NCBI RefSeq assembly: GCF_014230055.1
Contig: NZ_JACHVA010000075.1
Span: 1-64,000 of the forward strand
Source: Puniceicoccus vermicola
Lineage (GTDB): Bacteria; Verrucomicrobiota; Verrucomicrobiia; Opitutales; Puniceicoccaceae
Direction of reading: 5' to 3'
DNA: 64,000 bases
Both the position numbers and the translations under genes were made by a program. Below the pieces are notes generated by a model. That model did no database searches and had not been told where the DNA came from. It was given only the letters and a program-made list of their open reading frames with translations. This document shows, piece by piece, positions 44,150 to 51,307 of the stretch. Every line of letters begins with the position of its first letter. Positions within the stretch are counted from its first letter, which is position 1.

Positions 44150-44228
44150 CCTTTTCGGGTGCGAATACTGATTCCACCGGAGTTTCATTCCGATCGATGT
44201 ATCTGCGAACGCAGCGGATTTCATGAAG
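44150..44228 (-). pseudogene. Duplicated 3' fragment of the RHH-like gene
   Basis: On the minus strand one frame reads EIRCVRRYIDRNETPVESVF, matching IDCVRRYIDRNETPESAFAP at the end of the gene at 44849-45097. The similarity covers roughly 75 bp (about 44150-44225 against 44864-44938). An AGGAGGTGAGCTTC sequence ahead of an out-of-frame ATG at about 44224 could start a 37-residue peptide, but I regard the segment as a leftover duplication. Confidence 0.6.
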
Positions 44229-44229
44229 C

Positions 44230-44505
44230 TCACCTCCTCAGCTTTTTCTTGATGTGGATCGCCCGTTTCGCCGCATCCACGGAGGAGGTCAGAAACTTCC
44301 GGTCTTTCCCGGGGTTGAGGTATCCCCCATCGACATAATACTTGCGAAACGTCGGGTAAGAAACCCCGCAACGGCGGGCGGCTGCCGCTCCCGAGAGACG
44401 GGCCGGCGGCTGGTGCAGTGCCTCGAGGATCGCATTCTGAGTCTCCTTCAGCGACTGAAGCTCCGACAAGATCATTCTCTCCCCTTTAGTCATCCCTTCA
44501 TTCAT
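44230..44505 (-). CDS. Small DNA-binding protein with HTH (excisionase/MerR-like)
   Basis: 91 residues. An N-terminal helix (ERMILSELQSLKETQNAILE) precedes a winged or MerR-like HTH: ARLSGAAAARRCGVSYPTFR, then KYYVDGGYLNPGKDRKFLTS. The lysine-rich tail (KRAIHIKKKLRR) fits DNA binding. It overlaps the start region of the upstream gene by 4 bp (44502-44505), so it is the last gene of a three-gene regulatory operon. It may act as a transcription regulator or recombination directionality factor of the element. Confidence 0.72.
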   Translation of the reverse strand: MNEGMTKGERMILSELQSLKETQNAILEALHQPPARLSGAAAARRCGVSYPTFRKYYVDGGYLNPGKDRKFLTSSVDAAKRAIHIKKKLRR

Positions 44506-44852
44506 CGGTATTCCTCCTGATCTGTGACTTCGATCTCAATTTTCCTTAGAAGGTCCGGTGCGACCTTTGCGGCAGGTCCTGCTGCCGAAACCATCCATTG
44601 TGCAATATCACAAATGGGTTTAGTTCCTAGGAATTCAGGAAATTCAGAAAAGGGTATCTGAAACCAGTGCGCTACCTCCATACTGTTGCGGTGCGGCCTT
44701 CCTCGGAAGGTTACTCTCAGGATCTTATCTTTCCACGCTCTTCTTAATGGCTCTGCACCTGGATAAACTGGTTCGTCTTCGTCGGACCAACGAGCAGGCG
44801 TTTTTAGAATTTTCCCCCGGAAAAGTTGTCGTAGCCTCTGTTCACGCTTCAT
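44502..44852 (-). CDS. Element protein of 116 residues, unknown function
   Basis: Basic N-terminus (MKREQRLRQLFRGKILKTPA), then a central part with aromatic residues (MEVAHWFQIPFSEFPEFLG) and an acidic end (LRKIEIEVTDQEEYR). No family recognised. It overlaps both neighbours by 4 bp, which is good evidence for a translated, coupled gene in the small regulatory operon 45097-44230. Confidence 0.7.
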   Translation of the reverse strand: MKREQRLRQLFRGKILKTPARWSDEDEPVYPGAEPLRRAWKDKILRVTFRGRPHRNSMEVAHWFQIPFSEFPEFLGTKPICDIAQWMVSAAGPAAKVAPDLLRKIEIEVTDQEEYR

Positions 44853-45097
44853 GCTGCTTTCTCCTTCTCAGGTGCGAATGCTGATTCCGGAGTTTCGTTC
44901 CGGTCAATGTATCTGCGAACGCAATCGATTCCATGGGCAATCATGATTTCCCATTCACCTTTTTCAGCTTCTGTGGAGAGCCTCAGACCTTCCATGAGGT
45001 AAGTCTTAGCGGCTTCTTCTCGCGTGATCCGCAGTTCAGCAGCGATGCCATCAAGAACGGCGGCTTGTTCATCAGTCAGCTCGATTCCGATTTTCAT
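44849..45097 (-). CDS. Ribbon-helix-helix-like small protein
   Basis: Start at ATG 45097 (MKIGIELTDEQAAVLDGIAA), 82 residues, preceded by AAAGG. The first 40 residues follow a CopG/RHH pattern: a strand (IGIELTDEQ), then two helices (AAVLDGIAAELRITREEAAK and TYLMEGLRL). The C-terminal tail ends in a Lys/Glu-rich stretch. RHH proteins are dimeric DNA binders, often autoregulators in mobile elements. It heads the operon with the 116-aa and HTH genes. A fragment of its 3' end is duplicated at the end of the same operon. Confidence 0.65.
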   Translation of the reverse strand: MKIGIELTDEQAAVLDGIAAELRITREEAAKTYLMEGLRLSTEAEKGEWEIMIAHGIDCVRRYIDRNETPESAFAPEKEKAA

Positions 45098-45282
45098 AGG
45101 GTATACCTTTACAATAGACCGCCCGCGCTGCTCAGGGTTCTGAATAGGCCACATACGGCCTCCCCAAGCGAACACGCGGGCGGAAAGTGTATTGGAATAT
45201 TGTATGTGTTGAGGTTCAGAATTCCCCGGGCCTTTACGGCTTAAGATTAAATAAGCACACTATTCAGTATTGTCGCAAGCAC
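45098..45282 (-). promoter_or_regulatory. Promoter region of the small regulatory operon
   Basis: AT-rich sequence without a gene between the RHH-like gene and the terminator at 45283-45324. The promoter elements are not certain enough to name. Confidence 0.35.
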
Positions 45283-45324
45283 AAAAAAGGCCGGCGGGGT
45301 AAATGAGGAAATCCCCCGCCGGCC
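45283..45324 (-). terminator. Strong intrinsic terminator of the element's long operon
   Basis: GGCCGGCGGGG pairs with CCCCGCCGGCC (11 bp) around a 14-nt loop. On the minus strand it is followed by TTTTTT. It ends transcription of the operon 51108-45452 before the regulatory operon begins. Confidence 0.92.
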
Positions 45325-45451
45325 TATCCTTTTCTTTCATGAACCCTATATCAGAAGTATGGAAATTCTAGTAATGTATCTTTGATACAATTACGTAATT
45401 GTGCGTAATGCTCGTTTTTGGCTGCCATCGATGCAGGAGTTTTGCCTCTCT

Positions 45452-46405
45452 TCACCCGCTGATGGGCTCGTTCGTCTTCAGGTGTTCTGGAATTGGCCAA
45501 GGCTCGGGCGGGGCAACATAGAAATAGGCATTAGAGCTTTTGCTGATTTCTTGGTTGAGCACAGCGGTGACATCAATCGGGATGTCTTCCCCGTCGATAT
45601 CCGCGGATTCCTGGGTTGAGATATTCACACCAAAGGAAATGTTGCCGAGCTGCCGAGCTCCTGCTCCGGGAACAAAGTTGGTCCCGTCTTTAATGACTTG
45701 GCCTTGATAAACTTCAAAATCGACGGTGATGTCTCCAGTTCCGATCTCGCCATACCAGAACGCCCTCAACCGGAAATCGATTGCGGCATCCGGCAAGTCT
45801 TCGCGGAGCTTCTTGAGGTCCACGCGTACGGCCTCTTCGCCGATCTCCAAGGTGTTATCGCCTGCCCAGAGAAGATAATCGGTTTTGCGACTCCCATCTC
45901 CGACTGGTTCTCCTCTACTCCAACCAACGTCCTGCCCGAAATCGCTGGCTCCGGGAGTCAAATTGGCTGTGCGCGTATCGAGGTCACGACCCCCGACGTC
46001 TTCCCAGGAATAGCGGATGACAATATAATCAGCGTCCTTGATCAGCTTCGTCACATTCACGTTGCAGCGGGCCATGGGAAACATCTTCTTTCCGCCGGCT
46101 TTCCACTGTGCTGGAAGATCCCCGGAGTAGAGGAGGGGCCCGCTTCTTTCGGCGATCACCGCGCTGGCCTCCTCGCAATCCGTGTTCTTGGCACTGTGGA
46201 GAGATTTCATCGGGTATGAGGCTTTGGTTCTCCAGCCCTCGCTGGTGATCTTCACGATGGCTCCCTTACTCCCACCGGCCTGCATGCTTCCTCCGGTAGC
46301 TCGTGGGTAGTCGATGGCCCGCAATACCTTCTTCGAATCAAACCCTGCTGCTACGAGGATGTCAGCGAGCTTGACTCGTGCTTCCGCTGCGCTTTTTCGA
46401 ATCAT
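45452..46405 (-). CDS. 317-residue element protein, possibly structural
   Basis: Starts MIRKSAAEARVKLADILVAA, overlapping the end of the tape-measure-like gene by 4 bp. A helical N-terminus (about 1-35) precedes a beta-rich body. A region about 130-250 contains VGGRDLDTRTANLTPGASDF, then DYLLWAGDNTLEIGEEAVRV and FRLRAFWYGEIGTGDITVDF. This 'DLDTxT ... WAGDN ... E' pattern is loosely like TerD-type beta-sandwiches, but I cannot assign a family. Position after a tape measure suggests a tail-tip, spike or virion-associated protein (inference). Last gene before a strong terminator. Confidence 0.7.
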   Translation of the reverse strand: MIRKSAAEARVKLADILVAAGFDSKKVLRAIDYPRATGGSMQAGGSKGAIVKITSEGWRTKASYPMKSLHSAKNTDCEEASAVIAERSGPLLYSGDLPAQWKAGGKKMFPMARCNVNVTKLIKDADYIVIRYSWEDVGGRDLDTRTANLTPGASDFGQDVGWSRGEPVGDGSRKTDYLLWAGDNTLEIGEEAVRVDLKKLREDLPDAAIDFRLRAFWYGEIGTGDITVDFEVYQGQVIKDGTNFVPGAGARQLGNISFGVNISTQESADIDGEDIPIDVTAVLNQEISKSSNAYFYVAPPEPWPIPEHLKTNEPISG

Positions 46406-48033
46406 TGAAGTTTACTTTCCAACCGGCCCAGGCGCTTTTCCATGGAGACAATTGCTTTCTGCCAAGCCGGTTCTCCCTGGGCTTTGTTACCGCCGCCTCC
46501 GCCGCCTTTCTTCATGTCCTTGGTCTTGGACTTCTGGCGATCCTTCTCAAGGGCATCCCGCATCTCCTCATCGGTGAAGAACCGGCCTTTCTTCCCTTCG
46601 CGGAATTCGCGGAACCCCTTGCCATCGGGGGTGTTCTCACGCTGGAAATACAAATCTTCCTCCTGTTCGGCACGGGCTTTGACCGCTTCGCGAAGATTCT
46701 GATCGCTGGATAGATCGCTTGTGGCGGCTCCACCGGTCGTGGCCGTGCCCACACTCCCACCTGAGCCCCTGGCACCGGCGGTTGCTGGATCATTTAAGGA
46801 GAGAATTCGATTCCTAGTTTTTTCAAGTTCCAACTGCTTCTCGGTCAGCTTCACCCCAATCTCCGCTCTTTTGGCTGAGTCCTCTTCCAGACGCCCTTTT
46901 TCTCTAAGCATCCGGATCTCTCCCTCAAGTTTCTCCGCCCGCTTATTCTCAAGAGCTATCACAGCCTTCGTTCCGCCCTCCTGTTGAGCTCTGATCATTT
47001 CCCGATCAGCTTCCAGCTTTGTAACCCTAGCCAGATTCTTGCGGACGATTTCCAGATTGTCAGAGATCTCCTTATTGCGACGTTCCCGGGCCTCTTCAAT
47101 AGCATCGTGAAGCTTAGCCAACTGGTTCTGCATTTCCATTTCCTCACGTTGGCGAATCTTCTCCAGAGTAATTTCCCGCTCCTTTTCCTTCAGTTCCTTT
47201 GCCTGTTTGATCTGCTCTGCTCGAAGCCGATCCTGTTGAGCCCACTCAAGGCTTTGCTCTGCAAGTTCGGCCCGCATTTCGGACAAACTCAAAGTTGTAT
47301 CATCGATGTCCCCGGTGAGTTGATTGACGATATCACCGAAGGATTCCCCCGCATCGGCAGCAAATTTGAATGTCTTCGCAATGTAGGACACTCCATGGAG
47401 TCCGATCTCGGTGAGTTGATCTTTCAATTCCTCCGCATCCTTGATCATTTCACTTTCAATACTCAGTTCGCTCATATCATTGCGAAGCTTTCGGAGGCTT
47501 TTGCTACCATCCTCCAGGACATTCACAAATGCAGCACCTTCCGAATCAAAGAATTTGAAAGCCAGCCGAAGTCGGTCACTCTCTTCTCGGGTGTCTCTCA
47601 GGCCGTCTGCAACCTCGTAGAGGATATCATCGAATGATTTGGCATTGCCTTCTCGATCCCGCAACTCAATGCCCATCTCTGCGAACGCTTTTTTCGCTTC
47701 TCCGGATCCATTTCTAGCCTCGGCAAGCCGACGATTGAAACGTTGCAGGGCCATATCCGTCGTGCCCGCTTCAATGCCAGCCTTTTTTAGACCAGCTGCA
47801 CGAAGCTCCTGAAGCGCGTCAGTAGTGATCCCGATCGTATCCGCTTTCTTTCCGATGCGGTCCATGTAATCGACGAGGTCGCCGAGCTTACCTACTGCGA
47901 AACCGGCTGCGGCCCCTGCGAAGAGTCCTTTCATCGTCCGGGCCAATCCCTTCCCCCGTTTCTCAACCTTGTCGGCCGCGCGGTCAAAATTCCGGGTGTT
48001 CCCTCCGAAATGTGCAATGATCGAATCGTTCAT
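46402..48033 (-). CDS. Phage tail tape-measure-like protein
   Basis: 543 residues. The N-terminal part matches tape-measure proteins: FDRAADKVEKRGKGLARTMK, a Gly/Ala hydrophobic stretch (GLFAGAAAGFAVGKLGDLVD), then DRIGKKADTIGITTDALQEL and RNGSGEAKKAFAEMGIELRD. About 255-390 is a long coiled coil (ELKEKEREITLEKIRQREEM onward), and the end is Gly- and Lys-rich with a last short coil. Tape measures set tail length at roughly 0.15 nm per residue in siphoviruses, so this would predict a short tail of about 80 nm. No other tail tube, tip or baseplate gene was recognised. Confidence 0.78.
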   Translation of the reverse strand: MNDSIIAHFGGNTRNFDRAADKVEKRGKGLARTMKGLFAGAAAGFAVGKLGDLVDYMDRIGKKADTIGITTDALQELRAAGLKKAGIEAGTTDMALQRFNRRLAEARNGSGEAKKAFAEMGIELRDREGNAKSFDDILYEVADGLRDTREESDRLRLAFKFFDSEGAAFVNVLEDGSKSLRKLRNDMSELSIESEMIKDAEELKDQLTEIGLHGVSYIAKTFKFAADAGESFGDIVNQLTGDIDDTTLSLSEMRAELAEQSLEWAQQDRLRAEQIKQAKELKEKEREITLEKIRQREEMEMQNQLAKLHDAIEEARERRNKEISDNLEIVRKNLARVTKLEADREMIRAQQEGGTKAVIALENKRAEKLEGEIRMLREKGRLEEDSAKRAEIGVKLTEKQLELEKTRNRILSLNDPATAGARGSGGSVGTATTGGAATSDLSSDQNLREAVKARAEQEEDLYFQRENTPDGKGFREFREGKKGRFFTDEEMRDALEKDRQKSKTKDMKKGGGGGGNKAQGEPAWQKAIVSMEKRLGRLESKLQ

Positions 48034-48039
48034 CAGAGT

Positions 48040-48390
48040 CTAGATCATGAGCTGAGCAATTTCTTGTTCGTAGGCCTCAATCTTCAGGAGGATATCCCGC
48101 TTTTCGGCTTGGATCTCTTCGATCAATCTCCGATTTTGGCTAAGGCCATTTTCGATTTCGCCAATGATCAAGTCGGTGAGCGCTTCCAGCGATTTTTTTG
48201 GAAACTTCACTGCGACTGAAATGGCGATGTCCTCGAATCCGGTTCGTGGGTTGAAGCGGGCTAGCAATGCATCGAATTTCGCAGCCATTGTGCGGCCCTG
48301 GCTCATCGAGCTGTTTGCCGTTTCTTTCACGAGTGCAGCAACCAGAACCGAATGGCCCTGGTGTTTGTTGGAAAAATCTTTCAATTCCAT
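48040..48390 (-). CDS. Element protein of 116 residues, unknown function
   Basis: Mainly helical: SVLVAALVKETANSSMSQGR, a middle with FNPRTGFEDIAISVAVKFPK, and a C-terminal coiled-coil-like helix (RRLIEEIQAEKRDILLKIEA). It ends 6 bp before the tape-measure-like gene. In tailed phages this place is often held by tail assembly chaperones; that role is only suggested by position. Confidence 0.65.
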   Translation of the reverse strand: MELKDFSNKHQGHSVLVAALVKETANSSMSQGRTMAAKFDALLARFNPRTGFEDIAISVAVKFPKKSLEALTDLIIGEIENGLSQNRRLIEEIQAEKRDILLKIEAYEQEIAQLMI

Positions 48391-48399
48391 GATTGATCC

Positions 48400-48687
48400 T
48401 CAGCTATTTCCCGGACTGGGGAACACATTGGCGAGTTGTCGATCAATTGCCCGGCATGCTCGCGAGATTATAGGGTCATCTGCGAATTCCAGAGACACTT
48501 TGCTTATTGCCAAACGTGGTTCCAAGGTCTCCTCCAAAATTGCTTCAAACTTGCTGAGTGCTGGCTCTGGGAGGCATCTCACGATCATCTTGCCAAGAAC
48601 ATCAGAAGAGAAATCGACCATCTCCTGATTGAGTTCTTCGGTCGGATTGGATCCACAATCCGGATTCTGTGGGCGACGATCACTCAT
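48400..48687 (-). CDS. Element protein of 95 residues, unknown function
   Basis: Helical, acidic. Contains EELNQEMVDFSSDVLGKMIV and LSKFEAILEETLEPRLAISK. No family recognised. Overlaps the upstream gene by 8 bp and precedes the 116-aa gene by 9 bp in the packed operon. Confidence 0.62.
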   Translation of the reverse strand: MSDRRPQNPDCGSNPTEELNQEMVDFSSDVLGKMIVRCLPEPALSKFEAILEETLEPRLAISKVSLEFADDPIISRACRAIDRQLANVFPSPGNS

Positions 48688-48952
48688 TTGCCAGACTCTT
48701 GTAACCCTCGTAAAAGTTCAGTGCTTTCAACACATGTTCGGCGTCGACGGTTTTCTCCTGATCTAACAACTCGCAGTAGAGCGCGGTGAGAACATCGTCC
48801 AGTTCGTCGAATTCCTCTGTGAGCGCCAAGAATCGACCATTTTGAGAAGGAGGGATGTAGGAAACGACCCTTTCTAAGATCTTTGCCAACAGCTCTCGAC
48901 CGCGTTCTTGCTCGAGGAAAGTATAATCTTCTGGTTGTTTTTGTTTTCTCAT
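48680..48952 (-). CDS. Element protein of 90 residues, unknown function
   Basis: Acidic and helical (RGRELLAKILERVVSYIPPS, FDELDDVLTALYCELLDQEK). No family recognised. It begins 3 bp after the stop of the 185-aa gene and overlaps the next by 8 bp. The tight packing supports expression. Confidence 0.62.
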   Translation of the reverse strand: MRKQKQPEDYTFLEQERGRELLAKILERVVSYIPPSQNGRFLALTEEFDELDDVLTALYCELLDQEKTVDAEHVLKALNFYEGYKSLANE

Positions 48953-48955
48953 ATC

Positions 48956-49513
48956 CTAGAGGTGGCGTTTCGCGAGGCTGGAGACGATCGATTCGGAAGA
49001 CCGACCCGGATAGAACGACGAGAAATTGAGGCAGCGCTCAACGAATCCTTTGGTGCTCCCGGGAGTCGCTTCCGCGGCCGCCTTTACCGCGACCAATCGA
49101 GCGTGAACTTTGGAGGCCTCGAATTCTGATTCAGTTCGCTCCACACTTTCGAGATGCTCAATGGCGTTGGGATATTCTTCCAGACCCGAAAACTTCCCTT
49201 CCGCGGCCAGATACCTCTTGTTTTCGGCCTCAACTTTCTTCGCCCGCCGATTATGCAAGCGGGACACTTGAGCAAGAATCTTGTCAACGGTGCGGCTGGG
49301 ATAGAGCTTGGCTAGCACGAGTCCCTGCTCAATGTCCTCAGTGTCGTGATTCTTGACAGCCTTGATCGCATCTACGACCTGGGTCATTTTGTTCGCAAGA
49401 CCTTTGGCTTTTGCCTCTCCTTCAGCGTAGAAGGTTTGGCGTAGATCGGCAATCGCTGATGGATGATCGACCAGTTTCTGAGCCGAAGATGTAAGTGATA
49501 GTGGTAGTTTCAT
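48956..49513 (-). CDS. Element protein of 185 residues, unknown function
   Basis: Helical and basic. Two segments look related: LAKLYPSRTVDKILAQVSRL in the middle and FSSFYPGRSSESIVSSLAKR at the end, each ending in a helix with basic residues. A charged helix (HNRRAKKVEAENKRYLAAEG) lies between. No family recognised. Overlaps the upstream HTH gene by 4 bp. Confidence 0.65.
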   Translation of the reverse strand: MKLPLSLTSSAQKLVDHPSAIADLRQTFYAEGEAKAKGLANKMTQVVDAIKAVKNHDTEDIEQGLVLAKLYPSRTVDKILAQVSRLHNRRAKKVEAENKRYLAAEGKFSGLEEYPNAIEHLESVERTESEFEASKVHARLVAVKAAAEATPGSTKGFVERCLNFSSFYPGRSSESIVSSLAKRHL

Positions 49514-49713
49514 AGTTTCTTGTTCCGCTGCATGGCGGCTCGCTTGATTGTTTCAGGTAGGAAAAGCTTCCGCCGTGGGCAGACAAAATCCGGAGTAATC
49601 TCACCGGTAGACACCATCCGATGAGCCGTTCGCAAAGAAACTCCGAGAATGAAGGCCGCACCTGAAAGCGTATGCAGGTGAACCGGCTTGGGCTGTGGGT
49701 TATTATGTGCCAT
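49510..49713 (-). CDS. Small HTH protein (AlpA/excisionase-like)
   Basis: 67 residues. VHLHTLSGAAFILGVSLRTA followed by HRMVSTGEITPDFVCPRRKL is a MerR/Xis-type winged HTH, with the recognition helix in SLRTAHRMV and a wing afterwards. The lysine-rich end fits DNA contact. It lies in the middle of the long operon and may regulate it. Confidence 0.7.
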   Translation of the reverse strand: MAHNNPQPKPVHLHTLSGAAFILGVSLRTAHRMVSTGEITPDFVCPRRKLFLPETIKRAAMQRNKKL

Positions 49714-49743
49714 TTCCTTTAGGTTCGGGGCGTCAACCGGAGG

Positions 49744-49992
49744 TTAGAAACGGTGTCCGGAAAGACGACGGCGGCGGGAAATCGGAACGTACTGTGTCTG
49801 CTCCTCACCAGCCTTCGGCAACTGCGCCTCAGCTTCCTCCAGACGCTTGGTTAGGACTTTGAACATTGCCCTGATTGCCGCTTTTGTTGGGAGTCGCCCC
49901 GTCTCATCGCGGGGAATGTCGAGTCGCCGGATCTCCCAGCGCGTAAGGCCTGAAAGCGATTCCAGTTCCTCAAGTGTGCTGTACTCTTGCAT
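49744..49992 (-). CDS. Small protein with HTH and coiled coil (terminase-small-subunit-like?)
   Basis: 82 residues. The N-terminus TLEELESLSGLTRWEIRRLD looks like an HTH. It is followed by KAAIRAMFKVLTKRLEEAEA, a coiled-coil-like helix, and a basic tail. This layout resembles Nu1-type small terminase subunits, but many small regulators share it. I see no large terminase partner. Confidence 0.55.
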   Translation of the reverse strand: MQEYSTLEELESLSGLTRWEIRRLDIPRDETGRLPTKAAIRAMFKVLTKRLEEAEAQLPKAGEEQTQYVPISRRRRLSGHRF

Positions 49993-50040
49993 AAGTTATT
50001 GAAGCGGAAACGGAAGCGGAACTTTTCAGGATAGAATCTC

Positions 50041-50505
50041 TCAAAAACGACCGTCGGCGCGCCCTACCTCTGGAAAATTTTTCTCAAAAAAGGACCCGTG
50101 ATTTTCTCTCATCCAGGCCAAGAGGCGCTCTGTGTCGGTCCCCCCGGGGGGTAATTTTTCGAGAATTGTTGTCCGGTGCTTGCCGATTGCTTGCTTGCTA
50201 ACTCCAAGCCTGGATGCCAGGGAACTGAGACTTTCCCGCCTCTCAGTCAGTATGTGGTGAAGCGCAGCAAAACTCGGTGAGAGGCCGGCCAAGCCGACCA
50301 GGAAAGCCTCGATGGCCTGCAGTGTGTCGCGTCGAGTTCGTTCGGCAGCGATCTCATCAAGCAAGCCTACCAGCTCCCACGCTGTTTCTTCCCCGACTTC
50401 TTGAATCAGGAGATCCATGGCCGGACGGCCCCGTGCATCGTGCACGAGGCGTCCGAATCCTGGACCATCGAGGGCGCCGTTTTCGAATAGTATCTGACGC
50501 TCCAT
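50041..50505 (-). CDS. HTH protein resembling sigma region 4
   Basis: 154 residues. The first two thirds are helical (DLLIQEVGEETAWELVGLLD, RRDTLQAIEAFLVGLAGLSP). A C-terminal HTH reads RRESLSSLASRLGVSKQAIG followed by KHRTTILEKLPPG, similar to sigma-70 region 4 or RNA polymerase-associated activators. It could activate the element's late operon. Starts 3 bp downstream of the 199-aa gene stop. Confidence 0.62.
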   Translation of the reverse strand: MERQILFENGALDGPGFGRLVHDARGRPAMDLLIQEVGEETAWELVGLLDEIAAERTRRDTLQAIEAFLVGLAGLSPSFAALHHILTERRESLSSLASRLGVSKQAIGKHRTTILEKLPPGGTDTERLLAWMRENHGSFFEKNFPEVGRADGRF

Positions 50506-50508
50506 CGA

Positions 50509-51108
50509 TCAGAGATTTGACGAGGCAACCTCCTCAACTTTAGCAATGAATTCGCGGAGCGTTGCGGCGGCCACGTTGTGATAGCGTTGACGAGAGAAGG
50601 GAGGTTTAACCGGTGCGAGTGCCTTGCTCGCCAAGCCGAGACTCTTCAGGATGCGACTCAGATTCATACCTACTGATTCATCGAGCCTTGTGGGATCGAG
50701 ATCTTCAGCCATCTCATGAGCACGTTTCTCGGCGAATTCATGTTCCACTTTCGACGCCCTTGAGATGGCCTCGTTAACTGCCCCGTCTCTGACTCCCCAC
50801 AATGCGCGCTTTGTCTTCTCAAGGTGGCGACGAGCGGCGACGAGTGCGCTCTCGGCCCCGATCCTGGAGGAAGTGGCGTTACCGATTTCACTCGGTTTTC
50901 CGTCCTCGATCGTGGCGGCTTCTTTTTGTTTTGCTTGCGCGAGTGCGCTCTCGGCCTTTTCGAGTCGAGTGGTCGCGTCGGCTTGATCCTTCTCGAGCTT
51001 TTCGAGCTGATCGAGTTCTCCAGTGAACCCGACATAGCCGGGTGTCCGATGATTGAAGTCCGAGTAGGAGATTTCCTGGTCGAACGGATTTTTGGTTTCT
51101 GTGGTCAT
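50509..51108 (-). CDS. Coiled-coil element protein of 199 residues
   Basis: First gene of the long operon. A long coiled coil covers about 30-75 (LDQLEKLEKDQADATTRLEK onward), with further helices about 85-130. A globular C-terminus includes PFSRQRYHNVAAATLREFIA. No family recognised. A scaffold or DNA-binding role is conceivable. Confidence 0.65.
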   Translation of the reverse strand: MTTETKNPFDQEISYSDFNHRTPGYVGFTGELDQLEKLEKDQADATTRLEKAESALAQAKQKEAATIEDGKPSEIGNATSSRIGAESALVAARRHLEKTKRALWGVRDGAVNEAISRASKVEHEFAEKRAHEMAEDLDPTRLDESVGMNLSRILKSLGLASKALAPVKPPFSRQRYHNVAAATLREFIAKVEEVASSNL

Positions 51109-51185
51109 TGTCTTATTTCTTTGGTTTGACTGAACTCCGACCGAACGCGGTCAGAGTGTGAAAATTTAATTTCAAGATCTGCATG
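51109..51185 (-). promoter_or_regulatory. Presumed promoter of the long operon
   Basis: Short AT-richer stretch between the candidate origin and the 199-aa gene, including a small inverted repeat CCGACCGAAC-GCGGTCAG-like sequence near 51140-51165. The promoter elements are not certain. Confidence 0.3.
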
Positions 51186-51303
51186 GGCAGGGGGATCAGT
51201 ATCACCGGCCTTATATATAAGGCCGGGTGATCCTTGATACCGATCCCTGCCCGGTGGGTTCATGATCCCAGAATGATCCCGAAATGATCCTTGATCCTTC
51301 ATC
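51186..51303. other. Candidate replication origin: palindrome plus iteron-like repeats
   Basis: A perfect 22-bp palindrome (half-site CCGGCCTTATA, 51206-51227) is nested in a larger inverted repeat (GGGCAGGG...CCCTGCCC, 51186-51253). Beside it, three 11-bp direct repeats begin ATGATCC at 51263, 51274 and 51285, with further GATCC units on both sides. The block sits immediately downstream of the primase-helicase gene. Iterons next to a replication protein gene are the usual layout of origins in plasmids and satellites. Confidence 0.6.
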
Positions 51304-51307
51304 ACTT

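Noticed and set aside
44111-44371. 86-codon minus-strand ORF overlapping the HTH gene
   Set aside because: It is out of frame with both the HTH gene and the duplicated RHH tail; those explain the sequence better.
51263-51303. Reading the 11-bp repeats as a CRISPR array
   Set aside because: Repeats are far too short, directly adjacent and without spacers; they fit iterons better.
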